This document shows, piece by piece, positions 53,790 through 63,349 of a DNA stretch of 64,000 nucleotides; the stretch's first letter is position 1, and each line of letters begins with the position of its first letter. Below the pieces are notes generated by a model that was not told the DNA's origin, did no database searches, and saw only the letters and a list, made by a program, of their open reading frames with translations. The position numbers and the translations under genes were made by a program. The stretch lies in the NCBI GenBank assembly GCA_023100825.1, contig CP095846.1:4278001-4342000 (forward strand), given 5' to 3'. The stretch comes from Nocardioidaceae bacterium SCSIO 66511 (GTDB lineage: Bacteria; Actinomycetota; Actinomycetes; Propionibacteriales; Nocardioidaceae).

Positions 53790-54854
53790 CTACTCGGGCG
53801 TGTCACCACTAGCGTCGCTCAGCGGAGTTTCGGGCCCGCCCTCTGCAGCGGCTTCGACCTCGGCCTTCGCTTCGCTGACTGCCTTCTCGGCGAGCTTCGC
53901 GGCTTCGTCCGCCGCTGTCACAGCGTCCTGGCTGCCCTCGCCCCCGGCGGCTTCGGGCGCCGACTGCGCCTGAGGGCTCGCCGTTTGCGAGTGATCGGAG
54001 AATGCCCCCGTGATCGTACGTACGGCCTCGGTCAACTCCCCCGGGATGACCCAGAAGGTGTTGTTGGGCCCGCCCGCAAGCTCCGGCAGGGTCTCGAGGT
54101 ACTTGTACGCAAGGAGTTGTGGGTCTGCTTGGTTCTGGTGGACTGCCTGGAAGACGCGTTCGACGGCCTTCGCCTCACCGTCGGCGCGAAGGATTCGGGC
54201 CTGCTGCTCGCCCTGCGCTTCGAGGATGTTCTGTTGGCGCGTGCCCTCGGCCGTCAGGATCTTCGACTGCCGCTCGCCCTCGGCGTGGAGGACGACGGCC
54301 CGCTTGTCCCGCTCGGCGCGCATCTGCTTCTCCATCGCCTCCTTGATGGTCGGCGGCGGATCGATCGCCTTGATCTCCACGCGGTTGACCCGGATGCCCC
54401 ATTTGCCCGTGGCCTCGTCGAGTACGCCCCGCAGCTGCGCGTTGATCTCCTCGCGTGAGGTCAAGGTGCGCTCGAGGTCCATGCTGCCGATGACGTTGCG
54501 AAGCGTGGTGACGGTGAGCTGGTCGATCGCCTGCAGATAGTTCGCCACCTCGTACGCGGCGGATCGCGGATCGGTGATCTGGTAATAGAGCACCGTGTCG
54601 ATGTGCACGACGAGGTTGTCCTCGGTGATGACCGGCTGCGGCTCCGAGGAGAAGACCTGCTCACGTACGTCGAGCTTGGTGTTGACCCGATCGGCGACCG
54701 GGACGATGAAGTTCAAGCCAGGCTGCAATGTCGCGCGATACCGACCGAAACGTTCGATGTTGTAGCGGCGTGCTTGTGGCACGACGCGAACGGACGAGAC
54801 AACGAGGAAGACCATCAAGACGGCCGCGACGATGATCGGTACGAGCAGTTCCAT
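53790..54854 (-). CDS. SPFH/band 7 (stomatin-like, QmcA type) membrane protein
   Basis: A 354-residue protein with an N-terminal membrane helix (LLVPIIVAAVLMVFLVVSSV), an SPFH domain (about 20-200; GLNFIVPVADRVNTKLDVREQV, RTLTSREEINAQLRGVLDEA) and coiled-coil repeats (RAERDKRAVVLHAEGERQSKIL). The acidic Ala/Glu C terminus is unusual. With NfeD encoded 58 bases upstream, it forms the standard NfeD-stomatin pair that organises membrane microdomains. Confidence 0.92.
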   Translation of the reverse strand: MELLVPIIVAAVLMVFLVVSSVRVVPQARRYNIERFGRYRATLQPGLNFIVPVADRVNTKLDVREQVFSSEPQPVITEDNLVVHIDTVLYYQITDPRSAAYEVANYLQAIDQLTVTTLRNVIGSMDLERTLTSREEINAQLRGVLDEATGKWGIRVNRVEIKAIDPPPTIKEAMEKQMRAERDKRAVVLHAEGERQSKILTAEGTRQQNILEAQGEQQARILRADGEAKAVERVFQAVHQNQADPQLLAYKYLETLPELAGGPNNTFWVIPGELTEAVRTITGAFSDHSQTASPQAQSAPEAAGGEGSQDAVTAADEAAKLAEKAVSEAKAEVEAAAEGGPETPLSDASGDTPE

Positions 54855-54912
54855 TCAGCATTCGCCTTTCAGTTCAGATCAGCTGTTCACAACGGCAGTG
54901 CCGAACAGCCGA

Positions 54913-55350
54913 TCATGGCAGCAGATCGTGCGGATAGACGATCGCCGTTGCGCCTTCGATCTCCATCACGTCGACGGCCGCACCAGCAGGGATCGTCTGC
55001 GCTTCGTCGAAGGACCGTGCCGTCCAGTGCTCACCTGCGAGCTTGATGAGGCCGCGGTCGACAGTCACCTCCTCGATCACCGTTGCCCGCTTGCCGATCA
55101 GGGCATCGCTTCCGTCGCGGATCGCCGGCGTCTGTTTCAGCTGACGCCGCGCGATGGGCCGTACGAGGAGCAGACCGGCGCCGGCGGTGACCGCGAATGC
55201 GAGCAGTTGGACAACCCAAACCGCTCCGACGCCCGCGACAACGGCGGCAACGAGTGCAGCGGTGCCGAGAATGCCGAACGCCAAGGTGAGCGTGAAGAAC
55301 TCCGCGACGCCGAGCGCCGCGGCGGCAACCAGCCAAGCAATCCACGACAC
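54913..55350 (-). CDS. NfeD-family membrane protein
   Basis: A 145-residue short NfeD: two or more hydrophobic helices in residues 1-70 (AWLVAAAALGVAEFFTLTLAFG), then an OB-fold domain (LIGKRATVIEEVTVDRGLIKLAGEHWTARS, VDVMEIEGATAIV). It lacks the ClpP-like protease domain of long NfeD. GTG 55350 follows AAGGAGGG. It is co-transcribed with the SPFH gene. Confidence 0.9.
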   Translation of the reverse strand: MSWIAWLVAAAALGVAEFFTLTLAFGILGTAALVAAVVAGVGAVWVVQLLAFAVTAGAGLLLVRPIARRQLKQTPAIRDGSDALIGKRATVIEEVTVDRGLIKLAGEHWTARSFDEAQTIPAGAAVDVMEIEGATAIVYPHDLLP

Positions 55351-55523
55351 CGTATTCGGCCCTCCTTGGTATCTCCCAACCTACCGCGTGGGCACGAACG
55401 CGTGCACTGCAAGCGCAGCCAACCACCGCGTGGCGCAGCCGTTACTGCCGCCTCGACAAGCGTGCGGTGACCGCCAGGCGCCCAACGATCAGGCTCCGCC
55501 GCCGGGTTGGAACCCTCGAACCT

Positions 55524-55925
55524 CTACGACGTGAGTCTCTCCGAGACCGTGGCGTCGACGGCCGCCTTGAAGTCCGGGACCTGCTCGTAGAGCCGACCGA
55601 ACGCATCACGGGTCAGGTGGAGAAGTTCGAGCGGTGTATCCGCGGTCACCGTCGCGGTACGCAAGCGACGCTCGTGCAGAGAGATCTCACCGACGATGTC
55701 GCCAGGAGCGAGCCGGGCGATCTCCTCGCCCTGCCGTCGCACAACGACCTCGCCCGACATGATCAGGTACGCCTCGTCGGGCGGGCTGCCCTCGAGGATC
55801 ATCGACCAGCGTGCCGGCACTGTGACGACCGTTCCGGCCGCGGCGATCTGATTCATATCGGCATCGGAGACACCACGGAACCTCGGAAGCTCCTTGATGC
55901 GCTCTGGTCGTTTCAGGATCGCCAT
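55524..55925 (-). CDS. Cyclic nucleotide-binding domain protein
   Basis: A 133-residue single cNMP-binding (cupin-like) domain: MILEGSPPDEAYLIMSGEVVV, IARLAPGDIVGEISL (phosphate-binding cassette, here GEISL) and RRLRTATVTADTPLELLHL. No helix-turn-helix is present, so it is not a full CRP regulator. It may be a stand-alone sensor or partner. ATG at 55925 was chosen; a GAGG lies upstream. A 143-base gene-free gap (55381-55523) separates it from NfeD. Confidence 0.8.
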   Translation of the reverse strand: MAILKRPERIKELPRFRGVSDADMNQIAAAGTVVTVPARWSMILEGSPPDEAYLIMSGEVVVRRQGEEIARLAPGDIVGEISLHERRLRTATVTADTPLELLHLTRDAFGRLYEQVPDFKAAVDATVSERLTS

Positions 55926-56013
55926 GCGTACCTCGCTCGGATTCGACAACACGCAGCGTTATCGCGACCGAGCCTGCGCCATTGGGGCGCCGATGTCCAG
56001 CATTTGCGAACGC

Positions 56014-56472
56014 TCAGTGCGGCTTCCACGCCTCTTCGTCGGTCGTACGCGCCGCTATGTCGTCACGCAGCTTGCCATCGGCGAGATCCTGGATGCTGAC
56101 GTTCTCGAATACGTCGCGCAGGCTGCTGCGGGCGGCGATCCACACATGTTGGAGCACAACCGCCGAGTCGTTGTAGCTCACCGACTCCGGCCGCAGCCCG
56201 TACACGCTCACCAACGGGCCGTCGACCGCGCGGATGACGTCGGCGATGTGTACGTCGGCCGCCTTGCCCGCCAGCCGCCAACCACCCGATTGGCCGCGTT
56301 GGCTCACGACGATGCCGGCTCGGCGCAGATCGGCCAGGATCGCCTGCAGGAACCCATGTGGGATGTCCTGGAGGCGCCCGAGCTCCTCTGCAGAGACCGG
56401 ACCGCCATCGGAGCGCCCGGCGATCTCGATGAGTGCACGCAGTGCATAATCCGACTTGGCCGATACCCGCAT
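56014..56472 (-). CDS. Rrf2-family regulator lacking cluster cysteines
   Basis: A 152-residue regulator: MRVSAKSDYALRALIEIAGRSDGG, IPHGFLQAILADLRRAGIVVSQRGQSGGWRLAG (winged helix) then VHIADVIRAVDGPL. There is no cysteine in the protein, so it cannot hold the 2Fe-2S cluster of IscR/NsrR; it resembles cluster-free members such as CymR. The gene lies just downstream of a TauE/SafE transporter, consistent with sulfur-related control. The ATG at 56472 was chosen over the longer ORF. Confidence 0.88.
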   Translation of the reverse strand: MRVSAKSDYALRALIEIAGRSDGGPVSAEELGRLQDIPHGFLQAILADLRRAGIVVSQRGQSGGWRLAGKAADVHIADVIRAVDGPLVSVYGLRPESVSYNDSAVVLQHVWIAARSSLRDVFENVSIQDLADGKLRDDIAARTTDEEAWKPH

Positions 56473-56526
56473 GGCACCAAGTCTCTCAGAAATGTAGACA
56501 GACTCGGTGTTCGGCCATCGCTTGCG

Positions 56527-56589
56527 CGCCGAGGTACGCCGTCCGGCCAATAGCGGTGGGTCCTATTGGCCGGACGGCGTACCTCGGCG
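56527..56589 (-). terminator. Perfect 27-bp palindrome between tauE and the Rrf2 gene
   Basis: Arms 56527-56553 and 56563-56589 are perfect complements with a 9-base loop. It lies 19 bases after the tauE stop. It is likely the tauE terminator and could limit read-through into the Rrf2 gene. No U-tract. Confidence 0.8.
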
Positions 56590-56608
56590 GGTCTGTCGAT
56601 CCAACCGA

Positions 56609-57490
56609 TCAGACGGCGACCGACTCGACCGCGCGAGCACGACGCTCGGCGCGTACCGAAACCAGGAGCATCTGCGCCCACACGAGCACCCACACGACGG
56701 CCGCAACCGCGACGTAGACCCCCTCGACACCGACGGACTCGAGCACGGTCTTCAGGTTGGTGAGCACGATGACACCACCGGCCGCGACGCCCAGGATGCG
56801 CGCGGGCAGGTGTCGGACGAGCCAAGCGGCGATCGGCGCGGCGATCACACCGCCGATCAGCAGGGCGACGACCCAGCCGAAGTTGATGCCCTGACTGCCG
56901 AGCGCGAAGAGGAAGCCGAGCGATGCTCCGATCGCGACCACGAACTCCGAGGTGTCGATGGAGCCGACGACCTTGCGGGGTTCGAGTTTGCCCGAGGACA
57001 GCAGCGACGTCGTACCGACCGGACCCCAGCCACCGCCGCCGATCGCGTCGCAGATACCCGCGACAACGCCGAGCGGTGCGAGGAAACCGGCTTTCAGTTT
57101 GCCCTTGAACTGCGGCCGCTCGCCGCCGAGGCGCAGGAAGCGCCAGAGCACGTAGCCACCGAGGGAGAGCAGCAGAATCGCGACGAACGGCTTGGCCGTG
57201 TCGCCGTTGATGTTCGACAGCAAAGTGGCGCCCGCGAACGCGCCGATGCCGCCCGGCACCGCCATGATGCCGACGATGCGCCAGTCGACGTTGCCGAACT
57301 TCCAGTGCGCCGCACCCGATACGAGCGTCGTACCGACCTCGGAGAGGTGAACCGCGGCCGAAGCGGCTGCGGGCGAGATCCCGACCGCGAGCATCAGGGT
57401 CGACGAAGTGACGCCGTACGCCATGCCGAGTGAGCCGTCGATCAGCTGTGCCACCAGGCCGACGATGCCGAGCACGATCAGATTTCGCAT
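56609..57490 (-). CDS. TauE/SafE-family membrane transporter (sulfite/organosulfonate export type)
   Basis: A 293-residue membrane protein with seven or eight hydrophobic helices: GLVAQLIDGSLGMAYGVTSST and, in the second repeat, GVVAGICDAIGGGGWGPVGTTSLL, the family's repeated GxxDAxGGGGWGP pattern. It should export sulfite or related anions. The promoter region (57491-57680) is gene-free and contains short CTAG-type repeats but no clear operator. An Rrf2 regulator follows on the same strand. Confidence 0.88.
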   Translation of the reverse strand: MRNLIVLGIVGLVAQLIDGSLGMAYGVTSSTLMLAVGISPAAASAAVHLSEVGTTLVSGAAHWKFGNVDWRIVGIMAVPGGIGAFAGATLLSNINGDTAKPFVAILLLSLGGYVLWRFLRLGGERPQFKGKLKAGFLAPLGVVAGICDAIGGGGWGPVGTTSLLSSGKLEPRKVVGSIDTSEFVVAIGASLGFLFALGSQGINFGWVVALLIGGVIAAPIAAWLVRHLPARILGVAAGGVIVLTNLKTVLESVGVEGVYVAVAAVVWVLVWAQMLLVSVRAERRARAVESVAV

Positions 57491-57625
57491 GGAGTCATCC
57501 TAATTACTTAAGACTAGTGAACTACGTGACTTAGGCAGAATACATCACTCGGGCGAGATGGCAAGTACGAGGCACATCACCCGGTTTGGACTTGTCTTTG
57601 TTACTCTCGGGTAGCAGACTTGAGT

Positions 57626-57637
57626 TACTGACCAGTA
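57626..57637. promoter_or_regulatory. Palindrome upstream of fadE5
   Basis: TACTG-AC-CAGTA, preceded by TTACTC-TC-GGGTAG (57601-57614), a similar but imperfect copy. Both lie within the 191-base gene-free stretch between divergent tauE and fadE5 and could bind a TetR-type fatty-acid regulator; none is nearby. Confidence 0.4.
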
Positions 57638-57681
57638 CGTACGCTGCGGGTAACGCAGCCGGATGACCAGGGGTGGGTCCC

Positions 57682-59541
57682 GTGAGCCACTACAAGAGCA
57701 ATCTGCGCGACATCGAGTTCAACCTGTTCGAGGTGTTCGGCATCGGCGACGTGCTCGGCACGGGCCCGTACGAGGATCTCGATATCGACACGGCCCGGAG
57801 CATCCTGCACGAGATCGACCGGACCGCCCGTGAAGACCTGGCGCCGTCGTTCGCCGAGTCCGATCGCAATCCGCCGGTCTACGACCCGAAGGCGCATTCG
57901 GTGACCATGCCCGAGGCGTTCAAGAAGAGTTACCGCGCCTGGATGGACGCCGAGTGGTTCCGACTACAGATCCCCGCCGAGCTCGGCGGGCAGCCCGCAC
58001 CCAACTCGCTGGTCTGGGCGAGCTCGGAGTTCGTGCTCGGCTCGAACCCCCCGATCTGGATGTACGCATGCGGCCCCGCGTTCGCGAGCATCGTGCACCA
58101 GAACGGCACCGACCGTGACAAGAAGATCGCCCAGCACATGGTCGACCGCGGCTGGGGCGCCACCATGGTGCTCACCGAGCCGGATGCCGGCTCCGACGTC
58201 GGCGCCGGTCGTACGAAGGCCACCCAGCAGGACGACGGCAGCTGGCACATCGAGGGCGTCAAGCGTTTCATCACCTCAGGCGAGCACGACATGTCCGAGA
58301 ACATCGTGCACCTCGTACTCGCCCGACCCGCCGGCGTGGAGGGTGCCGGCGGGCCGGGTACGAAGGGCTTGAGTCTCTTCATCGTGCCGAAGTACCACTT
58401 CGACGTCGACTCGGGTGAGCTGACCGGCGAGCGCAACGGCGCGTACGTGACCAATGTCGAGCACAAGATGGGCATCAAGGTCTCCACCACCTGCGAGGTG
58501 ACCTTCGGCGAGCACGAGCCGGCCCGCGGTTGGTTGCTCGGCGAGGTGCACGACGGTATCGCGCAGATGTTCCAGGTCATCGAGAACGCCCGGATGATGG
58601 TAGGCACGAAGGCCATCGCCACGCTGTCGACCGGTTACCTCAACGCGCTCGAGTACGCCAAGGAGCGCGTCCAGGGCGCCGATATGGTCAACCCGGCGAA
58701 GACCGCCCCGCGCGTCACGATCACCCACCACCCAGACGTACGCCGCTCGCTGATGACGCAGAAGTCGTTCGCCGAGGCGCTGCGAGCGCTCGTCATCTAC
58801 ACGGCGACGTTCCAGGACCGCGTCGCGATCGCGGCATCGAAGGGCGAGACCGACGAGCTCGCAGAGAAGGTCAACGACCTACTGCTGCCGATCGTGAAGG
58901 GCTACGGCTCCGAGCGCTCCTGGGTGCTCCTCGGCACCGAGTCGCTCCAGACGTTCGGCGGGTCCGGCTTCCTGCAGGACTACCCGATCGAGCAGTACGT
59001 ACGTGACGCGAAGATCGACACGCTGTACGAAGGCACGACCGCGATCCAGGGTCAGGATCTCTTCTTCCGCAAGATCGTCAAGGACCAGGGCAAGGCGCTC
59101 ACCTTCCTGGCGGGCGAGGTGCAGAAGTTCGTGGAGTCCGAGGCGGGCAACGGCCGACTCAAGGTCGAGCGCGAACTGCTCGCCAAGGGGCTCGAAGACG
59201 CCCAGGGCCTGATGGGCGCGATGTTCGGCTCCCTGATGGCGGCCGACGCGAATGCCGAGAACGGCGACGTGCGCAACCTCTACAAGGTCGGCCTGAACAC
59301 CACTCGCCTGCTGATGGTCCTCGGCGATGTCGTGTGCTCGTGGCTGCTGATGCGCCAGGCCGAGGTCGCTCTCGAAGCGCTGAGCGGTGAGGTCTCGGCG
59401 GCCGATAAGGCCTTCTACGAGGGCAAGGTCGCCGCTGCGCAGTTCTTCGCCCGCACCGTCCTTCCCAAGATCACGGCCGAGCGGGCGACCGCGGAGTCGA
59501 CCGACCTGTCACTGATGGATCTCGACGAGGCGGCGTTCTGA
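57682..59541 (+). CDS. fadE5: Acyl-CoA dehydrogenase, FadE5 type
   Basis: A 619-residue flavoenzyme that starts [20 protein letters not shown]. That opening, [48 protein letters not shown] and the C-terminal [16 protein letters not shown] are essentially those of mycobacterial FadE5 (Rv0244c), a broad-chain acyl-CoA dehydrogenase. It contains an extra C-terminal domain relative to short ACADs. GTG 57682 is favoured by homology; GTG 57673 is also in frame. Electrons would go to ETF and EtfD (32230). Confidence 0.93.
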   Translation: MSHYKSNLRDIEFNLFEVFGIGDVLGTGPYEDLDIDTARSILHEIDRTAREDLAPSFAESDRNPPVYDPKAHSVTMPEAFKKSYRAWMDAEWFRLQIPAELGGQPAPNSLVWASSEFVLGSNPPIWMYACGPAFASIVHQNGTDRDKKIAQHMVDRGWGATMVLTEPDAGSDVGAGRTKATQQDDGSWHIEGVKRFITSGEHDMSENIVHLVLARPAGVEGAGGPGTKGLSLFIVPKYHFDVDSGELTGERNGAYVTNVEHKMGIKVSTTCEVTFGEHEPARGWLLGEVHDGIAQMFQVIENARMMVGTKAIATLSTGYLNALEYAKERVQGADMVNPAKTAPRVTITHHPDVRRSLMTQKSFAEALRALVIYTATFQDRVAIAASKGETDELAEKVNDLLLPIVKGYGSERSWVLLGTESLQTFGGSGFLQDYPIEQYVRDAKIDTLYEGTTAIQGQDLFFRKIVKDQGKALTFLAGEVQKFVESEAGNGRLKVERELLAKGLEDAQGLMGAMFGSLMAADANAENGDVRNLYKVGLNTTRLLMVLGDVVCSWLLMRQAEVALEALSGEVSAADKAFYEGKVAAAQFFARTVLPKITAERATAESTDLSLMDLDEAAF

Positions 59542-59586
59542 CCAAGGCGCCGGCTCGCTGTACCGGGCTGTCGATAGCCTGAGTCG

Positions 59587-60189
59587 GTGACTGAACTGAA
59601 AGCGCCGTCGCGATGGTGGTACGCCGTCGCGGCGGCGATTTTCGTACTCGGGTTCGTGCCGCTGGTCGTCCTGGGCACGAATGCCGTATCCGGGTTGCTC
59701 GACTACGACGTGCACGAGTTCGACGACTCGTCGTCGACGGAGTTGCAGGTCGATGGCGACCCGGTCGCGATCTACAGCACGTACGAAGGTGTCGGATCGG
59801 TCCGCTGTTCGGGAGCAGCCGTGTCCGATGATCCGTCAGACGCGACGGCACAACCCGGGTCGCTCGAGCACCCGGTGTGGGATTTCACGTACACCCGGAA
59901 CTCCGACGTGTGGCACCGGGTAGCAGTCACTCCTGACGACTGGACAGACGGCACGTACGAGATCACGTGCAACCTGGTGTCGCCGGGAGCCGGAGAATCC
60001 CAGCCGCAGCTCGCGTACGCCGACAACCCGTCCGTCCTCGGCACGGCGCTCGGTCTGCTGATCGCGGTCGGCGTAGCAGGGTCGGCTGCGCTCGCCGCGC
60101 TTGTCATCGTCATCGTCGTCGCGGTGAAGCGATCACGCATCAACGGGCCGACCGGCCCGCGGTTCCCGAACGCGCCGCCACCGTACTGA
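59587..60189 (+). CDS. Membrane protein of unknown function
   Basis: A 200-residue protein with a membrane helix (WYAVAAAIFVLGFVPLVVLG, about 11-30), an extracellular beta-rich domain with two cysteines (VRCSGAA and EITCNLV, perhaps a disulfide), and a second helix (LLIAVGVAGSAALAALVIVIVV, about 156-178). The tail is Pro-rich. It starts at GTG 59587. No family identified. Confidence 0.75.
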   Translation: MTELKAPSRWWYAVAAAIFVLGFVPLVVLGTNAVSGLLDYDVHEFDDSSSTELQVDGDPVAIYSTYEGVGSVRCSGAAVSDDPSDATAQPGSLEHPVWDFTYTRNSDVWHRVAVTPDDWTDGTYEITCNLVSPGAGESQPQLAYADNPSVLGTALGLLIAVGVAGSAALAALVIVIVVAVKRSRINGPTGPRFPNAPPPY

Positions 60190-60199
60190 CGACTCTGCG

Positions 60200-60907
60200 T
60201 CAGGCTGCGCGGGCACCGACCGTGCGGCGAGCGCGTGCGGGAACTTCGTCCCCATCGAGCAGGTGCCCTGAGAGGTCGACGCCTTCGTGATCGAGGTGCC
60301 GACTAGAGCCTGGCCGACAGACCTCCAACAGCGTCGGCAGCCAGTCAGCGCGGGCGATCGGTGTATCGAAACGTTGTCTCGGCGGGATCTGCCCCGGCCA
60401 AGCCAGCAGAGCGGGCGCATTCGGCGTGTGTGCACCGAGCACGAGCACGACGGTCATGCGGTAATGGTCGCCGCGTCGGAGTGCGGCCATCAGTGCGCCG
60501 ACCCCGGCGTCGCAATCGGCGGCACCGAGCTCGACGTACGCAGCCCACGGCACCTTCCTACGCAACCCGACGAACGAGACCGCGCGATCGACGTCGGCGA
60601 ACCGACCCGTGTCATAGCCGCCCTCGGCGAGCGGCGCCAGGAGCAGCGACATCGGCGGCGGCGCCGGACTCGTCGCGAGCTGCGTGAAGCGCGCGCCCGA
60701 TTTGGCGAGTCGATCGAGATGCGGCGTGTCCACCGCTTCGCCGGCGTACGCACCGATCTGCGCGGCGCTGAGGTCGGCCGCGACGACGAGCAGCCGCGGC
60801 GTGCGAGGGCGGTGTGGATCTGCCATCGCGGTGAACCGCTGCTCGATCGCAGCGTTGGTACCAAATGGGACGAGCGCATCGGGCGCCGTCGTCAAGACAT
60901 GGCTCAT
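60200..60907 (-). CDS. Sulfatase-like pseudoenzyme, lacking catalytic residues
   Basis: A 235-residue intact ORF that is a shortened paralogue of the next gene. Shared segments: DTPHLDRLAKSGARF, GGYDTGRF, LAWPGQIPPRQRFDTP and ADWLPTLLEV. The catalytic CSPNR segment is replaced by SPAPPPMS, the first metal-binding DD is AAD, and GDNGG is GAHTPN. So no formylglycine can form and metal sites are lost. There is no signal peptide. It may bind partner or substrate, or be decaying. GGAG precedes the ATG. Confidence 0.7.
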   Translation of the reverse strand: MSHVLTTAPDALVPFGTNAAIEQRFTAMADPHRPRTPRLLVVAADLSAAQIGAYAGEAVDTPHLDRLAKSGARFTQLATSPAPPPMSLLLAPLAEGGYDTGRFADVDRAVSFVGLRRKVPWAAYVELGAADCDAGVGALMAALRRGDHYRMTVVLVLGAHTPNAPALLAWPGQIPPRQRFDTPIARADWLPTLLEVCRPGSSRHLDHEGVDLSGHLLDGDEVPARARRTVGARAA

Positions 60908-61010
60908 GTCGACTCCAATGTGGGGAAGAGGAGCACTCGAAAGGTAAGCCCCCGAGCCTCAGGGGGCACGGAGGCGCGCCGTTGAGCGAGGAGGCGGACG
61001 CTCGCTCGCA

Positions 61011-62426
61011 TCACGCTGCCGGGTACGGCAGCAAGGTCGCGTCGACGGCCTCCCATGCGGTACGCAGCGCTGCCAGGTCGTCGGGTCGTTTCGCTGCCAG
61101 ATCGGCTTGCTCCCGTACGTCCGACGCGAGGTCGTACAAATGGTCGGTGTCGCCGGATCGTACGTACTTCAGGTCGCCACGGCGCAGCGCACGCCCGTCG
61201 GCCATTCGCCAGAACATATCGCGCTCTGCGATGCCGCGACGCCGGAACACGTGCTCGACCAGGCTGACGCCGTCCAGTGGGTACTCCGGATCAGGTTCGG
61301 CACCGGCTAGCTCGAGGAAGGTCGCCGTCCAGTCGGTCGTGTACACCGGGGTGTCGTCAACCTGGCGTGGCGCGATCTCGCCCGGCCAGCTGAGGATCAT
61401 CGGCACCCGGATTCCGCCCTCGTTGACGCTGCCCTTGTTTCCGCTCAGCGGCCATTGGTACGAGAACCGTTCGCCGCCGTTGTCGCCGGCGAACAAGATG
61501 ATCGTGTCACGCAGTTGGCCGGTGCGCCGCAGCGTGGAGACGAGTCTGCCGATCGAGCGATCAAGCGACTCGACCATCTCGCGGTACGTGTCGAGCGACC
61601 CGCCGTCGCCGTGGAAGAGGACGCCCTCCTCACCTGCCTGCATACGCTCGGTGAGCTCATCGCTGGTCCGCTTGTCGCGCGGACCTTCCCACGGCCAGTG
61701 CGGCGTGGTGAAGTTGAGGTTCAGCAACCACGGCTTGTGGTGCCGCCGCCCGAGGAAACCGACGGCCTTCTCCGTGATGATGTCGGTGTAGTAGCGAGGG
61801 TCCTCGGTCTCGTCCTCGCCGTCGAAGAGGTCGTAGTCGCCGTTGTGGTTGTACTTCGAGAAGTAGTCCAGCCCGCCGGAATAGTTCCCGTAGAACTCGT
61901 CCCAGCCGGATTTCAGCGGCCCGAACCACGGCAGGTACCCGCCATGCCATTTTCCGAACATGGCCGTGTCGTACCCCTGTGTTTTGACCAGCGACGCGAG
62001 CGTGGGGTGCTCCGGAGGGATCCCGTCTCGCTGGTTGGGCTCGCCGATCGGCTCGGGAAGACCGCCGGGGATTCGGCCGGGATGCCGTCCGGTGTACAGC
62101 GCGACCCGGTTCGGCGAGCACACCGCCGAGGCGGCATACCCGTGGGTGTACCGGACACCGGATCGCGCAAGGCGATCGAGGTACGGCGTACGGATCTGTG
62201 GCGAGCCGAAGCAGCCCAGATCGGCCCAGCCGAGGTCGTCGGCGAGGATCACCAAGATGTTCGGCTGCCGAAGCCGGCGCCCCGAGTCCATCGGTGCAAA
62301 CGGCTGCTCGATCGTGGCATTGGCGCCGGACGTACCCACGCCAACGGCCGCGCCGGCCGTGACCGCGCCCGCAAGTCCGGTGAAGCGCCGGCGCGTCAGC
62401 GAGGCTCTACTCCTCATGCGATCCAT
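61011..62426 (-). CDS. Secreted arylsulfatase (type I, formylglycine)
   Basis: A 471-residue sulfatase. A Tat-type signal (TRRRFTGLAGAVTAG) precedes the alkaline-phosphatase-superfamily fold: ILADDLGWADLG (metal), AVCSPNRVALYTGR (CxPxR; Cys becomes formylglycine), GKWHGG and FAGDNGG. It should hydrolyse sulfate esters outside the cell. GGAGG precedes ATG 62426. No formylglycine-generating enzyme is in the window. A degenerate paralogue lies downstream. Confidence 0.9.
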   Translation of the reverse strand: MDRMRSRASLTRRRFTGLAGAVTAGAAVGVGTSGANATIEQPFAPMDSGRRLRQPNILVILADDLGWADLGCFGSPQIRTPYLDRLARSGVRYTHGYAASAVCSPNRVALYTGRHPGRIPGGLPEPIGEPNQRDGIPPEHPTLASLVKTQGYDTAMFGKWHGGYLPWFGPLKSGWDEFYGNYSGGLDYFSKYNHNGDYDLFDGEDETEDPRYYTDIITEKAVGFLGRRHHKPWLLNLNFTTPHWPWEGPRDKRTSDELTERMQAGEEGVLFHGDGGSLDTYREMVESLDRSIGRLVSTLRRTGQLRDTIILFAGDNGGERFSYQWPLSGNKGSVNEGGIRVPMILSWPGEIAPRQVDDTPVYTTDWTATFLELAGAEPDPEYPLDGVSLVEHVFRRRGIAERDMFWRMADGRALRRGDLKYVRSGDTDHLYDLASDVREQADLAAKRPDDLAALRTAWEAVDATLLPYPAA

Positions 62427-62560
62427 CGATCCTCCATTAAGTCGCGTTGTTTACTGTACTTTACTCGTACGGCTCTGACTCGTCGATAGCGCGAGGGGAG
62501 TTGACCGATAGCCGAGACCAACGGTGACGCACCGTAATCGGTCTGGATAGTCTTTTGCGC

Positions 62561-63349
62561 ATGACGATCCAGGACTCAGTCGACGCTTGGTACGACTGCG
62601 CTAGACGCGTGGTCGAACTCCTGCGTTCCCTCCCCGACGACGAATGGGCGCGACCGACCGACTGCTCGCGATGGACGGTCCACGACGTCGCTGCACATCT
62701 CGCGGCGATCGAGACCGAACTCGTCGGCGGCGAGGGGTACGACCCCGACCGCGCGATCACCGACGTCACCGACGACTACACGCAGCAGGGCGTCGACGCG
62801 CGCGCCGATCGTCCGGCGGCAGCGATCGTCGATGAGCTCGAGTCGTCCGTCGAAGCTCGACTCGCACAGCTGCGCGACCTCGACATCGACCCCGACTCGA
62901 CACCGCAGCGCACCCCGGGCGGCGTCGGCTGGACCTGGCAGCGGCTGCTGTCCAACCGAGTGGTGGATCTCTGGGTGCATGAGCAGGACATCCGCACAGC
63001 AGTCGAACGCCCGGGCGGCGAGGACAGCGCGGCCGCCGCACACACCGTCGCAGTATTCGGCGGCTCACTGCCGTTCGTACTCGGCAAGCGCGTCGCGCCC
63101 GAACCCGGTACGTCCGTGCGCTGGATCGTCTCCGGGCACGGTGGGTTCGACAGCACGGTCCGAGTCGGCGACGACGGGCGCGCCAGAGCGGCCGACGATG
63201 CTGACCCGACGGCACAGCTCGACCTCTCGCAACACGCGTTCACCCGGCTTTCGGCCGGTCGGCGCACCCCGGACGAACTCGACATCACGACTCGCGGCGA
63301 CGCCGACCTCGCCCGGCGTGTGCTCGAGGCAATGCCGGTGATCGGATGA
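62561..63349 (+). CDS. DinB/maleylpyruvate isomerase-type mycothiol-dependent enzyme
   Basis: A 262-residue protein of the mycothiol maleylpyruvate isomerase N-domain family: WTVHDVAAHLAAIETELVGG (metal-binding His region), TWQRLLSNRVVDLWVHEQDIR (second ligands HEQD) and a C-terminal SCP2-like domain (about 170-262). The His/Asp set supports a metal-dependent thiol transferase or isomerase. ATG at 62561 is chosen. Its TGA overlaps the start of the following SDR gene. Confidence 0.85.
   Translation: MTIQDSVDAWYDCARRVVELLRSLPDDEWARPTDCSRWTVHDVAAHLAAIETELVGGEGYDPDRAITDVTDDYTQQGVDARADRPAAAIVDELESSVEARLAQLRDLDIDPDSTPQRTPGGVGWTWQRLLSNRVVDLWVHEQDIRTAVERPGGEDSAAAAHTVAVFGGSLPFVLGKRVAPEPGTSVRWIVSGHGGFDSTVRVGDDGRARAADDADPTAQLDLSQHAFTRLSAGRRTPDELDITTRGDADLARRVLEAMPVIG

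Noticed and set aside
57620-57640. CTTGAGT near fadE5 as a HAIR site
   Set aside because: The right arm has no match to ACTCAAG.
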